Source of the DNA: Exophiala sp. HKRS030
Lineage: Eukaryota; Ascomycota; Eurotiomycetes; Chaetothyriales; Herpotrichiellaceae
Assembly: GCA_023897205.1 (NCBI GenBank)
Contig: JAHWDD010000008.1
Location: 2,232,001 to 2,296,000, forward strand
Length of the DNA stretch: 64,000 nucleotides
Direction of reading: 5' to 3'
Shown here: positions 22,084 to 34,234 of the stretch, in pieces
Layout of the letters: every line of letters starts with the position of its first letter
Position numbering within the stretch: the stretch's first letter is position 1
Position numbers and translations under genes: made by a program
The notes under the pieces: model-generated
The model's database searches: none
What the model was told of the DNA's origin: nothing
What the model saw: only the letters and a program-made list of their open reading frames with translations

Positions 22084-22471
22084 TTCTAGCTCGATCGCCT
22101 CCACGGATTGTTGTTGGTATCTCTCGTCTTAGTTCCTATAGGGCTTGAAGTAAAATATATCGAACCTCGTATAATCTGGAGTTCTTGTTATCGACAGAAT
22201 CTTTTAGTTTACTGCCTAGCAAAAGACGCGCAAGACTGGCATTAACAAAAAGATGAGCTCTGGATCAGAAAGCGGTGGGCACCGAGCAAAGTGCTGCGTA
22301 GTAGTAGTAGGAATTACCTGACCTACCACCTTACCCAGGTAGGCAATGGATACGATCTGTATTGACACTTCCACGGCATACCCCACAGACGGCAGATTCG
22401 GAATGTCGAAAGTGTGTTCGAGCCGCGGCACAGCGTTATGTGGGTGTGGGGTTAGGATTCTGATTATTCCA
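22084..22471. other. intergenic stretch, nothing recognised
   Basis: About 0.39 kb upstream of the crotonase-family gene. It should hold its promoter. No coding frame is supported. Confidence 0.4.
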
Positions 22472-22647
22472 TCAGCTCTGCGGCAATGCCAGTCTCATTG
22501 CCGAGAGAATGTAAGCAATCTCCTGTCTTGTCTCCTCGGTGCTGTAGTCACCAATGACCTGGACTGAGCTGCTGAAACGGGGCCCGACAGGATCTCACCA
22601 AAGAGGTAAAGATTCACAAAGAGAGCGAGCACGGCGAGCCACTTCAT
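22472..22647 (-). CDS. candidate small single-pass membrane protein (spliced, about 46 aa)
   Basis: The ATG at 22647 opens MKWLAVLALFVNLYLF, a strong transmembrane segment. If 22564-22598 is removed (GTGAGA...CTCAG) the frame continues VQVIGDYSTEETRQEIAYILSAM and stops at 22472, giving an amphipathic, well-formed tail. Without splicing the tail is a basic run of poor character ending near 22495. The weak point is the intron length of 35 nt, below what is normal in moulds. Too small and too uncertain to name. Fungal mitochondrial and ER complexes contain subunits of this size. Confidence 0.35.
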
Positions 22648-22957
22648 GACTTTTGGAAAACAGAGATACTTCTCTGTGATCCTCCGTACTCCTCCACATC
22701 CTCCCACTCCTCCGTAGAAAAGCAAACCCACAGCCTTGTTTACGTCATCACAGCCTTGTGTAGATGGTGCAGTGACACTGCATTCCAGATTCCGCCCTCT
22801 CGCGACCCGTTGAAACTTTTTCCGCCTGTACCCAGACCTTGTAACAACCGCTGTTCACAGCTCGTACCCCCTGTCGAGCACTTCACACATACCTCAAGCT
22901 GTCCTCTCCCCACCGGTCTTCCAATTCTGATCAAAATTCCACGACCTCCCCAGCACA
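22648..22957. promoter_or_regulatory. upstream region of the PRKRIP1-like gene
   Basis: A 310-bp stretch, possibly a divergent promoter shared with the small spliced frame on the other strand. It contains two ACAGCCTTGT copies near 22732 and 22750 and is C-rich close to the start codon at 22958. Confidence 0.35.
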
Positions 22958-23578
22958 ATGTCAGAACCCATCCCCGAATCAATACCCACATCGGCCGATC
23001 CACGATCGCACCGACCACTGAAACGCGCCCGGGGCGCCAACACAGCCATCTCATCACAAGCCCACGAGATTGAAACGCTATTCCTCGATCCATCCAGACC
23101 TGTCACTCTCCCACCTACCTCCAATGGCAACTCCTCTAGATCCTCTCTCCCCGCACCCCCGGAAATCGTCGCGAACGTCCAGGGCTCGTCTGCTGGTGCC
23201 GGCAGTGGCGAGTTTCATGTGTACAAAGCGAGCCGGCGGCGGGAGTATGAGAGGTTGAGAGTCATGGATGAGGAAGCGAAGAATGAGGAGGCCGATGAGA
23301 AGTGGCGCAGGGAGGAAAGAGAAAAGAAGGAGAGGGACGAGGAGAGGACGAGGAAGAATAGGGAGAAGAGATTAAAGAAGAAAGGAAAGGGCAAGGGTAA
23401 GGGCAATGGACCGGTCGCAGAGAATGGTGATGCTGCTGGTCTTGATACCCAAGGTGTGAAGAAAAAGGCTGCTCTACAGATCCCCAGGAGAGCAAGTCAG
23501 GATGAGGACCATGGAAGTGATTTCGGCGTCGCTGAAATCGCAAAGGAGAATGGCGTCACGATACACGATGACGACTGA
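22958..23578 (+). CDS. PRKRIP1-like (DUF1168) spliceosome-associated protein
   Basis: A single-exon gene of 206 aa. Residues about 84-145 form the conserved block GEFHVYKASRRREYERLRVMDEE followed by a long charged helix (Glu/Arg/Lys-rich) and a Lys/Gly run (KKKGKGKGKGNG). This is the DUF1168 signature of PRKRIP1, which is known in animals as a PKR-interacting protein and as a component of the catalytic spliceosome, where its long helix bridges subunits. The N-terminus contains RPLKRARG, a probable nuclear-localisation signal. A nuclear splicing role is inferred from the family. Confidence 0.85.
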   Translation: MSEPIPESIPTSADPRSHRPLKRARGANTAISSQAHEIETLFLDPSRPVTLPPTSNGNSSRSSLPAPPEIVANVQGSSAGAGSGEFHVYKASRRREYERLRVMDEEAKNEEADEKWRREEREKKERDEERTRKNREKRLKKKGKGKGKGNGPVAENGDAAGLDTQGVKKKAALQIPRRASQDEDHGSDFGVAEIAKENGVTIHDDD

Positions 23579-23743
23579 ACGACAACTCTGAAAACTAGGA
23601 GCTGGTGTACACATTTGTCACTCTTGACGTTGAAGGACGTGAGATGCTCCCGTTTACACCCAGTCATACTATTTACAGGCCGACGCCGCCGAGGCTGGCA
23701 GGATTCGACATTATCTAAAACTGTCCACAGTACAATCCTCTCG

Positions 23744-24993
23744 TCACGATGCCTTCCCACCCGTTCCAATGGCTCTATCAATCCCACTGAACCAACGGAC
23801 TATAATCTGGAAGATCCCTGGCAACGCCGGATATAATGGCATCAACTTGGCATAAAACGGCATCCTGATAACACCGCCATCACCCCTCTCAATTGTTTTC
23901 AAGATCTCCTTGGCTACTTTGTTCGCCTGCAAGATAGGCCCAAAGAATTCGGCGTAAAATGGCAGAGATGTCTTTGCCGCAAACAGATTGGTGTCCAACT
24001 GACCTGTTTCGATGAGAAGAGTTTTGACCTTCCCAAACACTGATGGATCTGGATGAGCTCGAAGTTCGTGGCGCAATGTATTGTGGAGAGATGAAACGGC
24101 GATTTTGGAGGCAGAATAGTCTGCTAATGAGGCAGGTGCTAGATATGAGAGGATCGAAGAAATTGTCACGATATGCGCACCAGTGGCCGACTTGGTGAGA
24201 TATGGAAGAAGAACCGACAGAGTGTTGAAATGCGATAGAGCATTTGTGGTCAATGTTCTGTTCGCTTGCTCTGGCGATAAAGTAGTCGATTTGGTCGCTG
24301 AAGCTAGAAGTGGTAGGCCTGTAATGCCCAATGCCGCATTGTTGATCAGGATTGTCGGAGGACCAAGCTGAATAGTCTCGTGTTAGTCAACGTCTCCTCA
24401 AGACACAGATTCATCCTCATCATGGTGATAAACCCGAAACAAAGAAGAAGAAGAAGACTCACCTCATCAACCACACTCGCAACCGCCCTCTCCACATCCT
24501 CCCTCCTCCCGACATCACACGTCTCCCAAAGCAAATCCCACCTCTCCATTGCATCCTCGGCCTCCTCATCGGGGACCTTGACATCCAGAATCGCGACTTT
24601 CCCACCTTTGCGAAGAATCATCTCCGCCACCACCCGGCCCAACCCACTAGCCCCGCCGGTGATGACGACCACTTCCTTCTCCCACTCGACGACCCTGTGC
24701 TTCCCATACGTGATCCGCTGGTTGACGTAGACGGCCACTTCGACCACGGCCAGCACTGCCGTGTAGCATAGCGTGTAGTATGCGAGTGGTTGCCGGTGGA
24801 GATGGAGTGCGGCTTGACTCAGGTAGAAGATGAATGTGATGTAAGGGTGAAAGACTGAGTTGACGAGTATTAGGATCAGGAGGTCGAGGTTGATATAGTG
24901 GTACCATGGCTTGGGTTTGGTTGATGGTGTTGATAGGAGATTTTCGCGTGATGCGATGGATGAAGCCGGTGTTGGCTTTGGTCGGGATACCAT
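23744..24993 (-). CDS. membrane-bound short-chain dehydrogenase/reductase (SDR, retinol-dehydrogenase-like)
   Basis: Two exons, 24463-24993 and 23744-24367, with a 95-nt intron (GTGAGT...TTCAG), encode 384 aa. Two N-terminal hydrophobic segments (about residues 36-55 and 73-90) precede the SDR fold. The cofactor motif is TGGASGLG (112-119), followed by DV and NNAA, with the active site SSI...YSASK (Ser, Tyr, Lys). Members of this branch oxidise or reduce lipid-type alcohols and ketones at the ER or lipid droplets, usually with NAD(P)H. The exact substrate is unknown. The ATG at 24993 is the first in frame. The 3' end lies 165 bp from the end of the convergent PRKRIP1-like gene. Confidence 0.87.
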
Positions 24994-25700
24994 TTTTTGT
25001 TCTTCCGAGTTCAACTTGTAGAAGTCGGGCTGCTCTGATAATCGTGCTGTCTTAGACCAATGGCGTTCAAACTTGTGAGTCTCTCACTTCCGATTCTTTT
25101 GTGATTAACGTAGTTTTCTGATGTGCAGTCCGATTATGCTGCTAAAAATGCAACGAATATTGTGATGCAACGTGCCTGATGAAATGCCAGCTTTCAAATT
25201 AAGCAAGCCAAAAGAGCAATTACCTCGAAATCTCTAATGTACAGATAAGTTTCTAAATAGCATGAGATTCAGGAGTCTTAAGACAGGCAAGGACGTGTCT
25301 TCATCAATGTCGAGCTGGTGATGCTGGCGTTTCATGTTCAATCAGGAGGTGCGACAATGGAGACTCTGAGCGCAAAGCGCCACGCGGACCAATCAACTTT
25401 CCAGGACTTGTGACAGACATGAAACATCCACCATCTTGACTAATGCCCATGCGTACCATCATGCCATATGGACTCGCGTGCACCGTTTACAGCCCATGCG
25501 TTCGCTAATGTTCTTGGTCTATCAATGAAGGCTACTGATGATTGTTGATTACAGACTTCTCAGGATCGTCGCAGACGATTCCTTAAGGATACTGAGATGC
25601 ATCTTGCTTCTATATAAAGATAGCCATTATCCATACACAGATCGACTGTTGCGATCTGCTAGTCCGCCATTTGCACAATGGTGTCCTGATCGTAGCTCAC
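24994..25700. other. intergenic stretch, nothing recognised
   Basis: About 0.7 kb between two minus-strand genes. AT-richer than its surroundings. Only short frames occur. It contains the SDR promoter and the 3' flank of the nucleotidyltransferase gene. Confidence 0.45.
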
Positions 25701-28700
25701 CTACTGCTCATCCAAAACTCCGGGCAGTTCCTTCAATAGTCCTTCACTGTCACCTGTTCCAGGGACATGATCTACCGAGGCAGAGGATTCATGACTTGGG
25801 CCATCGCCCGTGCTTTCTCGATAACCCATCATACCTCCACCACCCCATTCATAATCCTCCTCAATGCTAAATTTGGCTCCATCCCGAGCACACCCGTTCC
25901 CTCCTTTAGCAATAACGACTAAATCTTGAACCTGCCGTGGATCAAATTGAAAACCGAGTGCCTGTGGGATGGGCATGATTTGTGGATCTTCGTCTCTTGG
26001 TCGCTCGCTGTCTTGGGCACCCGGAAAAAGTGTGGGAGGGACATAGATAGCGTTCTTGTTGTCTTCATCGTTAGAACTTGTCCATGTAGAAGATCTCCTA
26101 TCATCCGGGAGACTTGTACGTGTGGCGGTGACAGGCGCGCCATTATGATCATTCTTCGATGAAGCGAGCAAAATCGAAAGGAGATTTGAACTATGAGATT
26201 GCATCCGAGTTGGCACTCCCATGTCAGAACTATCATCCAACTCGGCATTAGTATTTTCAGGAAGGCTTGTTTCTGCCGTCAAATGGGTCTTGGAATTTGC
26301 ACTTGTAAAGAAAGCTAGTCGCTGGGCACGGACAAACTGGCTGTCCAGCTCCTGGAGAGCACTTCCTGGAGTTGGCTCGATTGTACCGGCGGCCTGACTT
26401 GTAAGATCAGAGGTATGAGAGGCTGTTGGTTCATTCTTCCTTGCAGCTGTCAAAGGTCCTTGAGTCGCGGAGGTCTTGAGCACCCCCGACACTGCTATTT
26501 CATCCCATGTCTTCTCAAAGCTCATGACTGGAGGCCTCTTACTGGAGGAATCTTGAAGATTTTGCGTCGATATGGCTTTCCTTTCAAATACCGATTCCAT
26601 GCTGTTTGACTCGGCGTCCGATGCCAAGGCTTGCTCAGCCACTCTTCTCATCGAGATTGAATGCTCATTTTGCAATTCTTGATTCTTCTCTGCGAATTTG
26701 GGCTGTATATTAGGATTGACTGGAAATCTTTCTACAAGTTGTGCTTCAGTCCTACTTAGGGACTCCCCGGGGTTGTGATCAACTTGTCTGGACCCATCTC
26801 GAGACGTGAGCCATTGGCCGCCAGTCGTTTGTGCATCTCCAGCCGCGATAGGACGTCGAGCTTTTTTACTCTTGTACCAGCCACGATGAGTCGTGTTGTC
26901 TGCGTCTCCGTGAGCTAGTGTTCCGGGTTTAGATCGTCCCGCTACGTGATGAGCAGAAACTTGGTGTGTGACACGTCTTGCATCATCTGCAGGCAATAAT
27001 GTGCTCGAATGTTGGATGTCATTTGGCTTTACAGACGTCTTAGAATTCGTCAGATGCATATCGAGTCTGTGGGTGATGGGTTCATTCCAGTCGGACGGAA
27101 CTATTGTAGATTGCTCAAGGGACGGATTTGTAGCCCATTGGTCATTCGAAGCAGGTTCAAGTTCCCAGCTAGTAGAAGTCGCCAGCGTCATAGATGCAGA
27201 GGATTCACCGATGCCAACGGAATTGTCTGGTTGGCTCGAGTCGAAATTTGAACTGCCAATGGTTGAAGTTGATGCATGATTTGAAGCAGGAGGAAATGCA
27301 ACTTCTACCATAGTTGCATACTTGGCAGCTTTCGACTCGATCCTCGAGTTATCATAACAGAGTTTGTCGTCACTTTCCTCAAACTGCTGTGCTCCAGTTA
27401 CAGTATCGTTGGTCGGAGGCGCGGGCCATGGCGGACGTTCTGCCACGGATCGATGTCGCCAATTCTCAAATTGATTGTTGTAAGGTTTGTCGATGTAAGG
27501 ATTGGGCCGGTCGGCGTGATATGGATTCTTTTCATGTAGCTCTTGCAAGGCGGGATTGGAGAAATGCAACTTGGCTCCCCTCCGCACCTTTCCATCTCTC
27601 CAGTGTAGCCATCTCCCATCTTGGTCGTCGACATCCCAGGCAATAATCTTTCCGTCAGAATCAAACCCATATCTAGGACATCCAAACAATAAAGACAGGT
27701 TGCTCCCACTTCCTACCTTGGCACGCGGGGTGTGATCAGACTTGAGACTTTCAGGCGTCGTTTGTGTCTCTGATTGAAAACTCCCCGCATCGCTACTTGC
27801 GACGGTCATCGCCATATCGTCACCGTCATTATTATAATTATCATCATCACCTTCATCATCGGTATCAATTTTCACCTGCCGCATATTTCGACGATGGTAT
27901 TGTGATTCTCTTGTTTGAGCCTGGGGGAAGTCATCGAGGTCAGCTTAGAGCGTGTTGGTGGATGATGACCCTGAATGATCGTAGGGGAATTCAGGTGCTC
28001 ATGATTGAGAGTTCCTGACATACCGTCTATACTAGCATCGGGACCTTCATCGGCGACCTTGTGCATAAGTGCCCGCTCCTTGGCTTCGAGATCTTGCTTC
28101 ATTTGAGCCTGTCTCTGTCGATGAAAATCTTTGTCCTTTCTTAGAGTGTCCCCACGATCACTTACGGGGGCCAAGAACTCCTCGATCGGGACTTCATCAG
28201 CCGTGCCGATTCTTTCGATAATTGACCATGCGCGACGACATTCATCACGAATTGCAACGATTCCGTGATGACCCACAGTCCGTGCGACATTATGTTCAAC
28301 TTCAAAAGGATCTTCGATGGCCAGTAAATATCTTAGGCGGACCTGGTTGCTTGATGTCTCGGCCCACTTAGCCTCTGTCCAGCCCTTTTGAGCTTTGGTC
28401 AAGTGACCTCCCTGCTGACGGATGGAGATGACATCTCTGGTCCAATGAAATCCTTCCTTCGTCCCGTAGTATTTGAAGAAGCCTCGCAAGAGTTGACCTG
28501 CCGATTCATTGTTTTTCACCATCTTTGATCGCACAGTGTCGATATCTTGTGGATTTCGAAGAAAGCGTACATCAAAGCCTTCGAACAATGGGATCTTTCT
28601 CTCCGGATACCAACTGTCTTCTGTCTTGGCTAAGGCTTGAAGGTTAGGTATGATCGGTGGGTTCACAATATTCATGAGGTAATGCAGAACCATCAGAATG

Positions 28701-30135
28701 TAACCATAACTGGATAAAGTGCCACGATAGGGAGTATTAATATCCCGAGCTTTGGCCCAGATCTTGATGAAAATACCGAGTTCGCCCACTCTGGGATCAA
28801 AGCTGTGGTACGCTCGGAGAAGGGCGGAATTGTGCAAGGCGACAAAGTTTCCAAAGTTGATATCGCATTGTATACCAACATCACCGATGAATTCCAATCC
28901 GATATTACCACGAGACTTCGGGTTGGCTGTCGAAGAAGGTGGAGCGTCAGTGATAGTCAATTCCGCTAAAGCTGTTTCGACTGCTTCTGTTGTTGTTGAA
29001 GGCTCATCAGATATCTCGGACGCGGGTGGAATTTGTGCCCGCGCAACTGAGTCTTTCGATCCTTGGCGCTTTTTAAAGAATGAACATTCTTCAGCAGTCT
29101 GATTCTGGCGTAGATTATCGAGAAGTTCTGGACCTGGGGTCTGGCAAATGCGCAAGATAGGGACACGGGTTTTTGTGAGTAGTCTAGCGCCATAGTTGCG
29201 GTCCAGAAACGCTCTTCCAAGGAGGAGCTGTACCTCAGCCTTGAATGCAGCTTGACCGTTCTCCGGGTTGAAATTGTCTTCGATTGCCTGGCCTGAGTCG
29301 GCAGACCCATGCGTGAATGAAGCCTGCGATTCGGAAGCTGAATACTCAGGAAGTGAGAGCAATAGATCCATATCACAGCCAGCCAGTGCAAAGCCATTCG
29401 CTAGACTGCCATAACACTTTAACTTGACTTGAGAGACATCCAGAGTGGGATAGCTTGCAGCGAGAGCGTCAATGGCTACATTCTCTAGTTCCTGACGGAA
29501 AGCTTCCTTGACTGTCGACTCCTCTCGCTGAAGCTTATGGTCGACGTAGGCTCTTCTGCCCACAGCAGTGAGATAGTCGCATTGCTTCATAATTTGATGT
29601 CTTGTTTGTTGCTGTTGCTGAGCATTACCGTACGACGTTCCTGCATTTGGGTCAAAGAGATGACCTTGCCTATGAGGGGACGTCCATAAGCGTTGATATA
29701 GTCGGATTGGGGTCCTTGCTGAGGATGTTGTTGACGGGGTCCAAAGTGCGCTTGCCGACCTCGATGATTTCCTCGAGCGAGTTCCTGAAACTCCCTTGGG
29801 GATGCATGACGCCGATTGTCGTACGGTTGGGGATGAGGTGGAAACTGGGGATTTTGCTGCGTCCACTGAGCTTGCGTGGCGCTCTGTCCTGGTCTGGTGG
29901 ATGTAGACGGATTCGAGCCGAGAGGAGGGAAATGCTCCGCCACATTTGATGGTGGGAAGTTCGGTTGATGATGGTCAAAAGATGCCTGATTTTGATGATG
30001 GAATCGTTGACGATGTGGCCCACCTCGATGAGGATGAGATCGGCCACGACCTCGATGAAGCTGCTGTTGGGATATGTCCTGGAGCTGTCCCATGACATGA
30101 TCAGGAAACCCGGCGGATGATTGTGATGAAGACAT
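25701..30135 (-). CDS. Cid1-like poly(A)/poly(U) RNA polymerase with very long C-terminal extension
   Basis: Model of three exons, 29665-30135, 28024-29617 and 25701-27907, about 1423 aa. A Gln/His-rich low-complexity N-terminus leads into a nucleotidyltransferase domain (KCYGSLANGFALAGCDMDLLL, with the catalytic Asp pair, and VGIQCDINFGN for the third carboxylate) and a PAP-associated domain (INTPYRGTLSSYGYILMVLHYLM). Enzymes of this type add A or U tails to RNA 3' ends in nuclear or cytoplasmic RNA turnover. The last 700 residues are mostly disordered but contain RYGFDSDGKIIAWDV and RWLHWRDGKVRRGAKLHF, which I take as a fungal-specific module of the same protein. Both junctions are imperfect: the first intron (47 nt) has a GTCATC donor, and the second (116 nt) uses an AAGAG acceptor although a better CCCCCAG lies at 27921. 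A missing base is an alternative explanation at each. Confidence 0.75.
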
Positions 30136-31005
30136 GTCGTCAATGAGAGCCGATGTAACTGGGTGGTCGATGAGGGCTGGAGCGTTGTGTTGCTCTCAGT
30201 TCCGGAAACTCACTAGTGGGATAAATCGAAGAGAAGTGTCATGAGAGAGTCAGATCGGAAGAGAGGAAGGCTGTTCACGTCCAGAAGAAAGAACAGAGAA
30301 TATCGTGAGTACTCCGTAGTACGCTCGTTGTCCCTGGTCGGCGATAACAGACGGCCAGCAGATTGAAAGAAAGTAGTGGATGGAACAGGCGATGAGGTTG
30401 ATAAATGAGTAGATGAGTAGATGATGCCAGGGTTTGAGAGGCTGCTTGAGTGAAGTGAAGGTTGAGAATGCGTGAGCCAATGAAAACGCCTGTGGCTTCA
30501 AAGCTAATTTGACACACGCAAGGCACCCACACGCACCAACAGGCACTCACAGGCACGATGTCAGGGCCAAGGTCCTTTGGGCACTACAGGCACCTAAACA
30601 ATCAATGATATAGGGGATGGCTCAGGGAGTGGCTACCTAAGGTGACTGGGTGTTTGCAGACTGCAGACAGAGTGCAGCTTGCAGATCACAGAGAACAGGT
30701 GGAGTCATTGCATCTGTATAACCTTTACTTCTCCGTACGCCAACATCGTGTAACTCAACTCGTGTCATCCATGGGCCACAATACTCCGCTTTAGTAACCA
30801 AGACTCCATCCCTCTACCCTCTACGCTGCACCCTTCCTCAGCACTCGATCTATCAAGGCAACCCTTGATCCTCGACATTCCAACACCTTTGATTCAAGTC
30901 CTCCCGCCTGATACCACCCTCGCCCGATATCGTACGGTCGCCATCTCCGTCTCTATCTCCGGCCTTGCTGTCATTCCTCGAAGTTCTATGCCTCCCTAAC
31001 CCAAC
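30136..31005. promoter_or_regulatory. divergent promoter region, nucleotidyltransferase / TFIIF alpha
   Basis: About 0.87 kb between two outward-facing starts. It contains a palindromic GTACTCCGTAGTAC motif at 30309-30322 and several AGGCAC copies between about 30515 and 30595. The last 200 bp before 31006 are C/T-rich. No coding frame is supported. Confidence 0.45.
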
Positions 31006-33217
31006 ATGAATCCAGGATCCGTCCCAACAGGCGGTCCTGCGAACCGACCTCAGGTCACTGCTCCGATTGTGAAGCGCAAAAAGCCTGCCGCTGATCCTTT
31101 TTTCAAATCCTCCAGGAAGCCAACTTTGCCTGGGAAAGCTCAACCCAATGGTCATCTCACGCCTCCCGTCAATTCCATCAACGGTCATCTCCCTCACAAG
31201 ACCCAGGCTTTGCGGCTTCCGATTGCGATCCCTCCGCGAGCATCATCGCCAGCTAAATCTATTGTGCCCGAAAGCGAACGCGTCAGTGGCTTTAGTGACC
31301 CGCGCTTGACCGCCGAAGGAATTCCTTACAAGGACTACAAGCTTATCACTACAAAGCGAGAACTGCTCAACGCCGCTCGATATCACATCTTGCAATTAGC
31401 TGGAGACAAGATCGTTGACATTCGAAATGAGGCAGACTTCCCTAAACCTGCGCGCCTGCACCGGCGAGACCCCAAAGCACAACCGCCTGGACCTCATCAG
31501 AAGCAAGAAACAGAGCCTGAGCCAAAGGATGGCTTAAATGCTGTAGAACGAGAAGAGCTGGGGCGAAGGAAGGAAATTCGTCAGAAAGAGCGTGAGGCCA
31601 ATCTCGCACAAATTGCTCCCTCGCAAAAAGCAGGCTCGAAGAGCACCAGCTTTAAGAAAAAAACCCAGCAAGTCTGGCTTCCCAATAGATCTGCCGAGCA
31701 GAAACGCCGAGACCAAACAGCATATGAAGAGAAACTCCCTTGGCATTTGGAAGACTTCGATAATAAGCATACCCTCATTGGCCATCATCAGGCAGGTTCC
31801 ATCAGTACTCACGCTGCTTTTGTTTACGAAAGTTCCGGAGACGTTTCCAATGGCAAATTCCGTCTCATTCCAGTTGAAAAATACTACCAATTCAAGCCGA
31901 AGCGCGAACTTGCTCAGCAGATGTCTATTGAGGAGGTCGAAGCCGCAATGAAGAAACGTGGTACTGATCCGGAATGGCTGGTGCGACAACGCGAAAGTCG
32001 TATTGCCGAAGCAGGTAAAGAGGCAGCAGCTAGACATGCCAAGAGCCTGTTCTCCGGGGCTCAGAAACAAAACATAGCTGGTCGAGGCGGGGAAGACGCA
32101 GATCTCGATTTCGAGGATGACTTTGCCGATGATGAGGAAGGTGATTTGTTTGCCGACAAAGACGAAGACGAGAAGATTGCAGAAAAGAGAATCAAGGAAG
32201 ATCAACTAACTGCCAATTTCCTCGATTTCAAGGATATCAAGGAGTATGATGAGGCCGAGGAGAGGGAGAAGCGAGAAGCAGAGGCGAAGAAGCGAAACTT
32301 CCGAGATCTGAGGAAAGCCCTGGAAAGGAGGGAGCGTAATTATAATCATGGCAGTGACTCTGACAGATCGTCTTCCGTGAGTCCGCCAAATCTTCCTCTT
32401 GCTCTGCGCCTTATGTACTGACCATCTACTGCAGACGGACTCCGAGGAGGAACGCGAACGCATAGAACGCGAGCGACTTGAAAATATCAAACGCGAAGAG
32501 GACGCCTCGGCTAACAAATCTGGTCTAAATTCTGGTGCTAATACCCCCTCTGGCCGCAAGGAAAAGCATGCAACAGCATCGGACCGGGAAAGTGGTGCGA
32601 ACAATGGTATCAAGAAGTCAGCTTCATCGAGAAATCTGAAACGCCCTGGCAGTCCCAACCTATCTGATGCTAGCGGCACAGATGCTTCGACACGTAAAAA
32701 GAAACTCAAATCCAAGCACTTGTCTAGCACACAGCCTACGCCAGGTGGTTCACGACCTATGAGTCCAGCAAACGTACCCAGCAGTTCTGCACCAGGCGGT
32801 CTTGACCCAAGTAGCGCAAGGATCCTTCAACGTGGAAGAAAAGGGCATGGCTCTGGTGCAGGATCCGATACAGACAATGTCGCATCGGACCGTGACGGCG
32901 GTGTTATGAGCGATGCATCTCGAGCTCGTCAGAAGCTGAAGCTGAAAATGTCCGTCTCTCCACCGCCTACCGGAACAGCAACGCCGCAGCCATCATCCCG
33001 TGCCGGTTCGCCTGCCCGTAGTCCGGCTGCCGTGCCAACGGTGACTGAATTACCAAGCAAAGATGAAATCCGCAAGGCAATTCCGCCGGGTGGGATCGCC
33101 ATCAAAGATCTTATGAAGGTTGTGGCACATCCTAAGGATCGACGGACCGAATTTGCCGCCTTGGTCAAGGAAGTCGCGAGAATGGATCAAGTAACAAGAT
33201 TGCTGGTTTTGAAGTAG
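31006..33217 (+). CDS. TFG1: transcription initiation factor IIF subunit alpha (RAP74 / Tfg1)
   Basis: Two exons, 31006-32376 and 32435-33217, with a 58-nt intron (GTGAGT...CTGCAG), encode 717 aa. The N-terminal half carries the RAP74 dimerisation domain that pairs with TFIIF beta (QQVWLPNRSAEQKRRDQ, KLPWHLEDFDNKHTLIGHHQ, FRLIPVEKYYQFKPKR). An acidic and charged middle follows (DADLDFEDDFADDEEGDLF). The C-terminus is a winged helix (LPSKDEIRKAIPPGGIAIKDLMKVV), the part that contacts Fcp1 phosphatase in other eukaryotes. TFIIF travels with RNA polymerase II during initiation and early elongation. The intron falls in the low-complexity segment. Start and stop are unambiguous. Confidence 0.92.
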
Positions 33218-34234
33218 CTGATGACGAAACGTATATATATCATGGAACTGAAGTTGGCAATGTCAAGCATAGTAAATCAAGTCAACGAGATCTTGTTCCT
33301 CCGTGCGAGGCCATAGCACCAATTAACCGCTCTACGCCTGTATAAGAGGCTCCTGGGCTTGAAAACCAAGAGCACGCAGCCTCGCCAGCCATTACATCCA
33401 TTCCATCTCAAAGACACGGATATTGACAGCCAACGAGGCACCTCCACGTACGATGAAAGCCACCTCTCAGCCGCCAGTCTACAATCGACAGTCTACAATC
33501 GACAGTCTACAATCGACAGTCTACAATCGACAGTCTACAATCGACAGTCTACAATCGACAGTCTACAATCGACAGTCTACAATCGACAGTCTACAATCCC
33601 GAAATCGACGTATCAACAACCCTCAACCATCCCTTTCCTCTTCCTTCCACAGAGCCACGGAAATCAGAAACCAACTTTCCGTTAGATATCGCATCGGATA
33701 AGAAAGCGACTGGGCGCTTATGGCGAGCACGTGAGTGGTGCGGACGGTTGTGCAGTTGCAGGTACAGGTGCAGAAAGACATGAAGACACGAGGCTCGTTT
33801 TTGGGGCCTGTGCGAAGTGAGCGGATAGTGGGCACATTACTACCTAGAGGGCCAAAGGGGGAATCTGTGTATAGCGGGTGTCTAACAGTCTAACTGACTA
33901 TCTATGGTGGCAAACTCAATAAGCTAGTTAGGAGCACAGTCATGAAGCCGATGACGACGGCTGGGCCTGGCCGCCCGGTCAGGAGCTGTGATTGCTTGAT
34001 CAAAACTACCACGTATTTAGCCATGTTCTCTGTTGGAATGATGGAACAACAAGTACAGTAAGGATATTGTCGTCGCAGCGCTTGTGATTTAGGTAATTAG
34101 AGTTTCTCATATCCAGTCACGATTTGGATCCATCTACATAGGTAAATACAGACACAATTTGATATAGTGGTTTGGGATCGCCTCTTTTTCACGTTCCAGA
34201 TTTGCGTTCTTTCTCTTCGTTGATGGTTTTTTTT
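33218..34234. other. intergenic stretch between convergent genes, contains a minisatellite
   Basis: About 1 kb between the ends of TFIIF alpha and SYP1. Apart from the 14-nt tandem repeat it has only short open frames, those over the repeat being a by-product of it. It must contain both 3' untranslated regions. Confidence 0.5.
33476..33598. repeat. 14-nt minisatellite (AGTCTACAATCGAC), 8.8 copies
   Basis: Eight full units and an 11-nt partial unit are perfectly identical, with no interruptions. It starts 259 bp after the TFIIF alpha stop. The period is not a multiple of three, so open frames that cross it simply cycle through all three readings. There are no spacers, so it is not a CRISPR array. 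Confidence 0.95.

Noticed and set aside
33476..33598. Possible CRISPR-like array
   Set aside because: Units are contiguous with no spacers and the genome is eukaryotic.
33359..33701. Two long plus-strand open frames encoding YNRQSTIDSLQST repeats
   Set aside because: They are by-products of the 14-nt tandem repeat, which has no stop codon in any frame; the flanks have no coding character.
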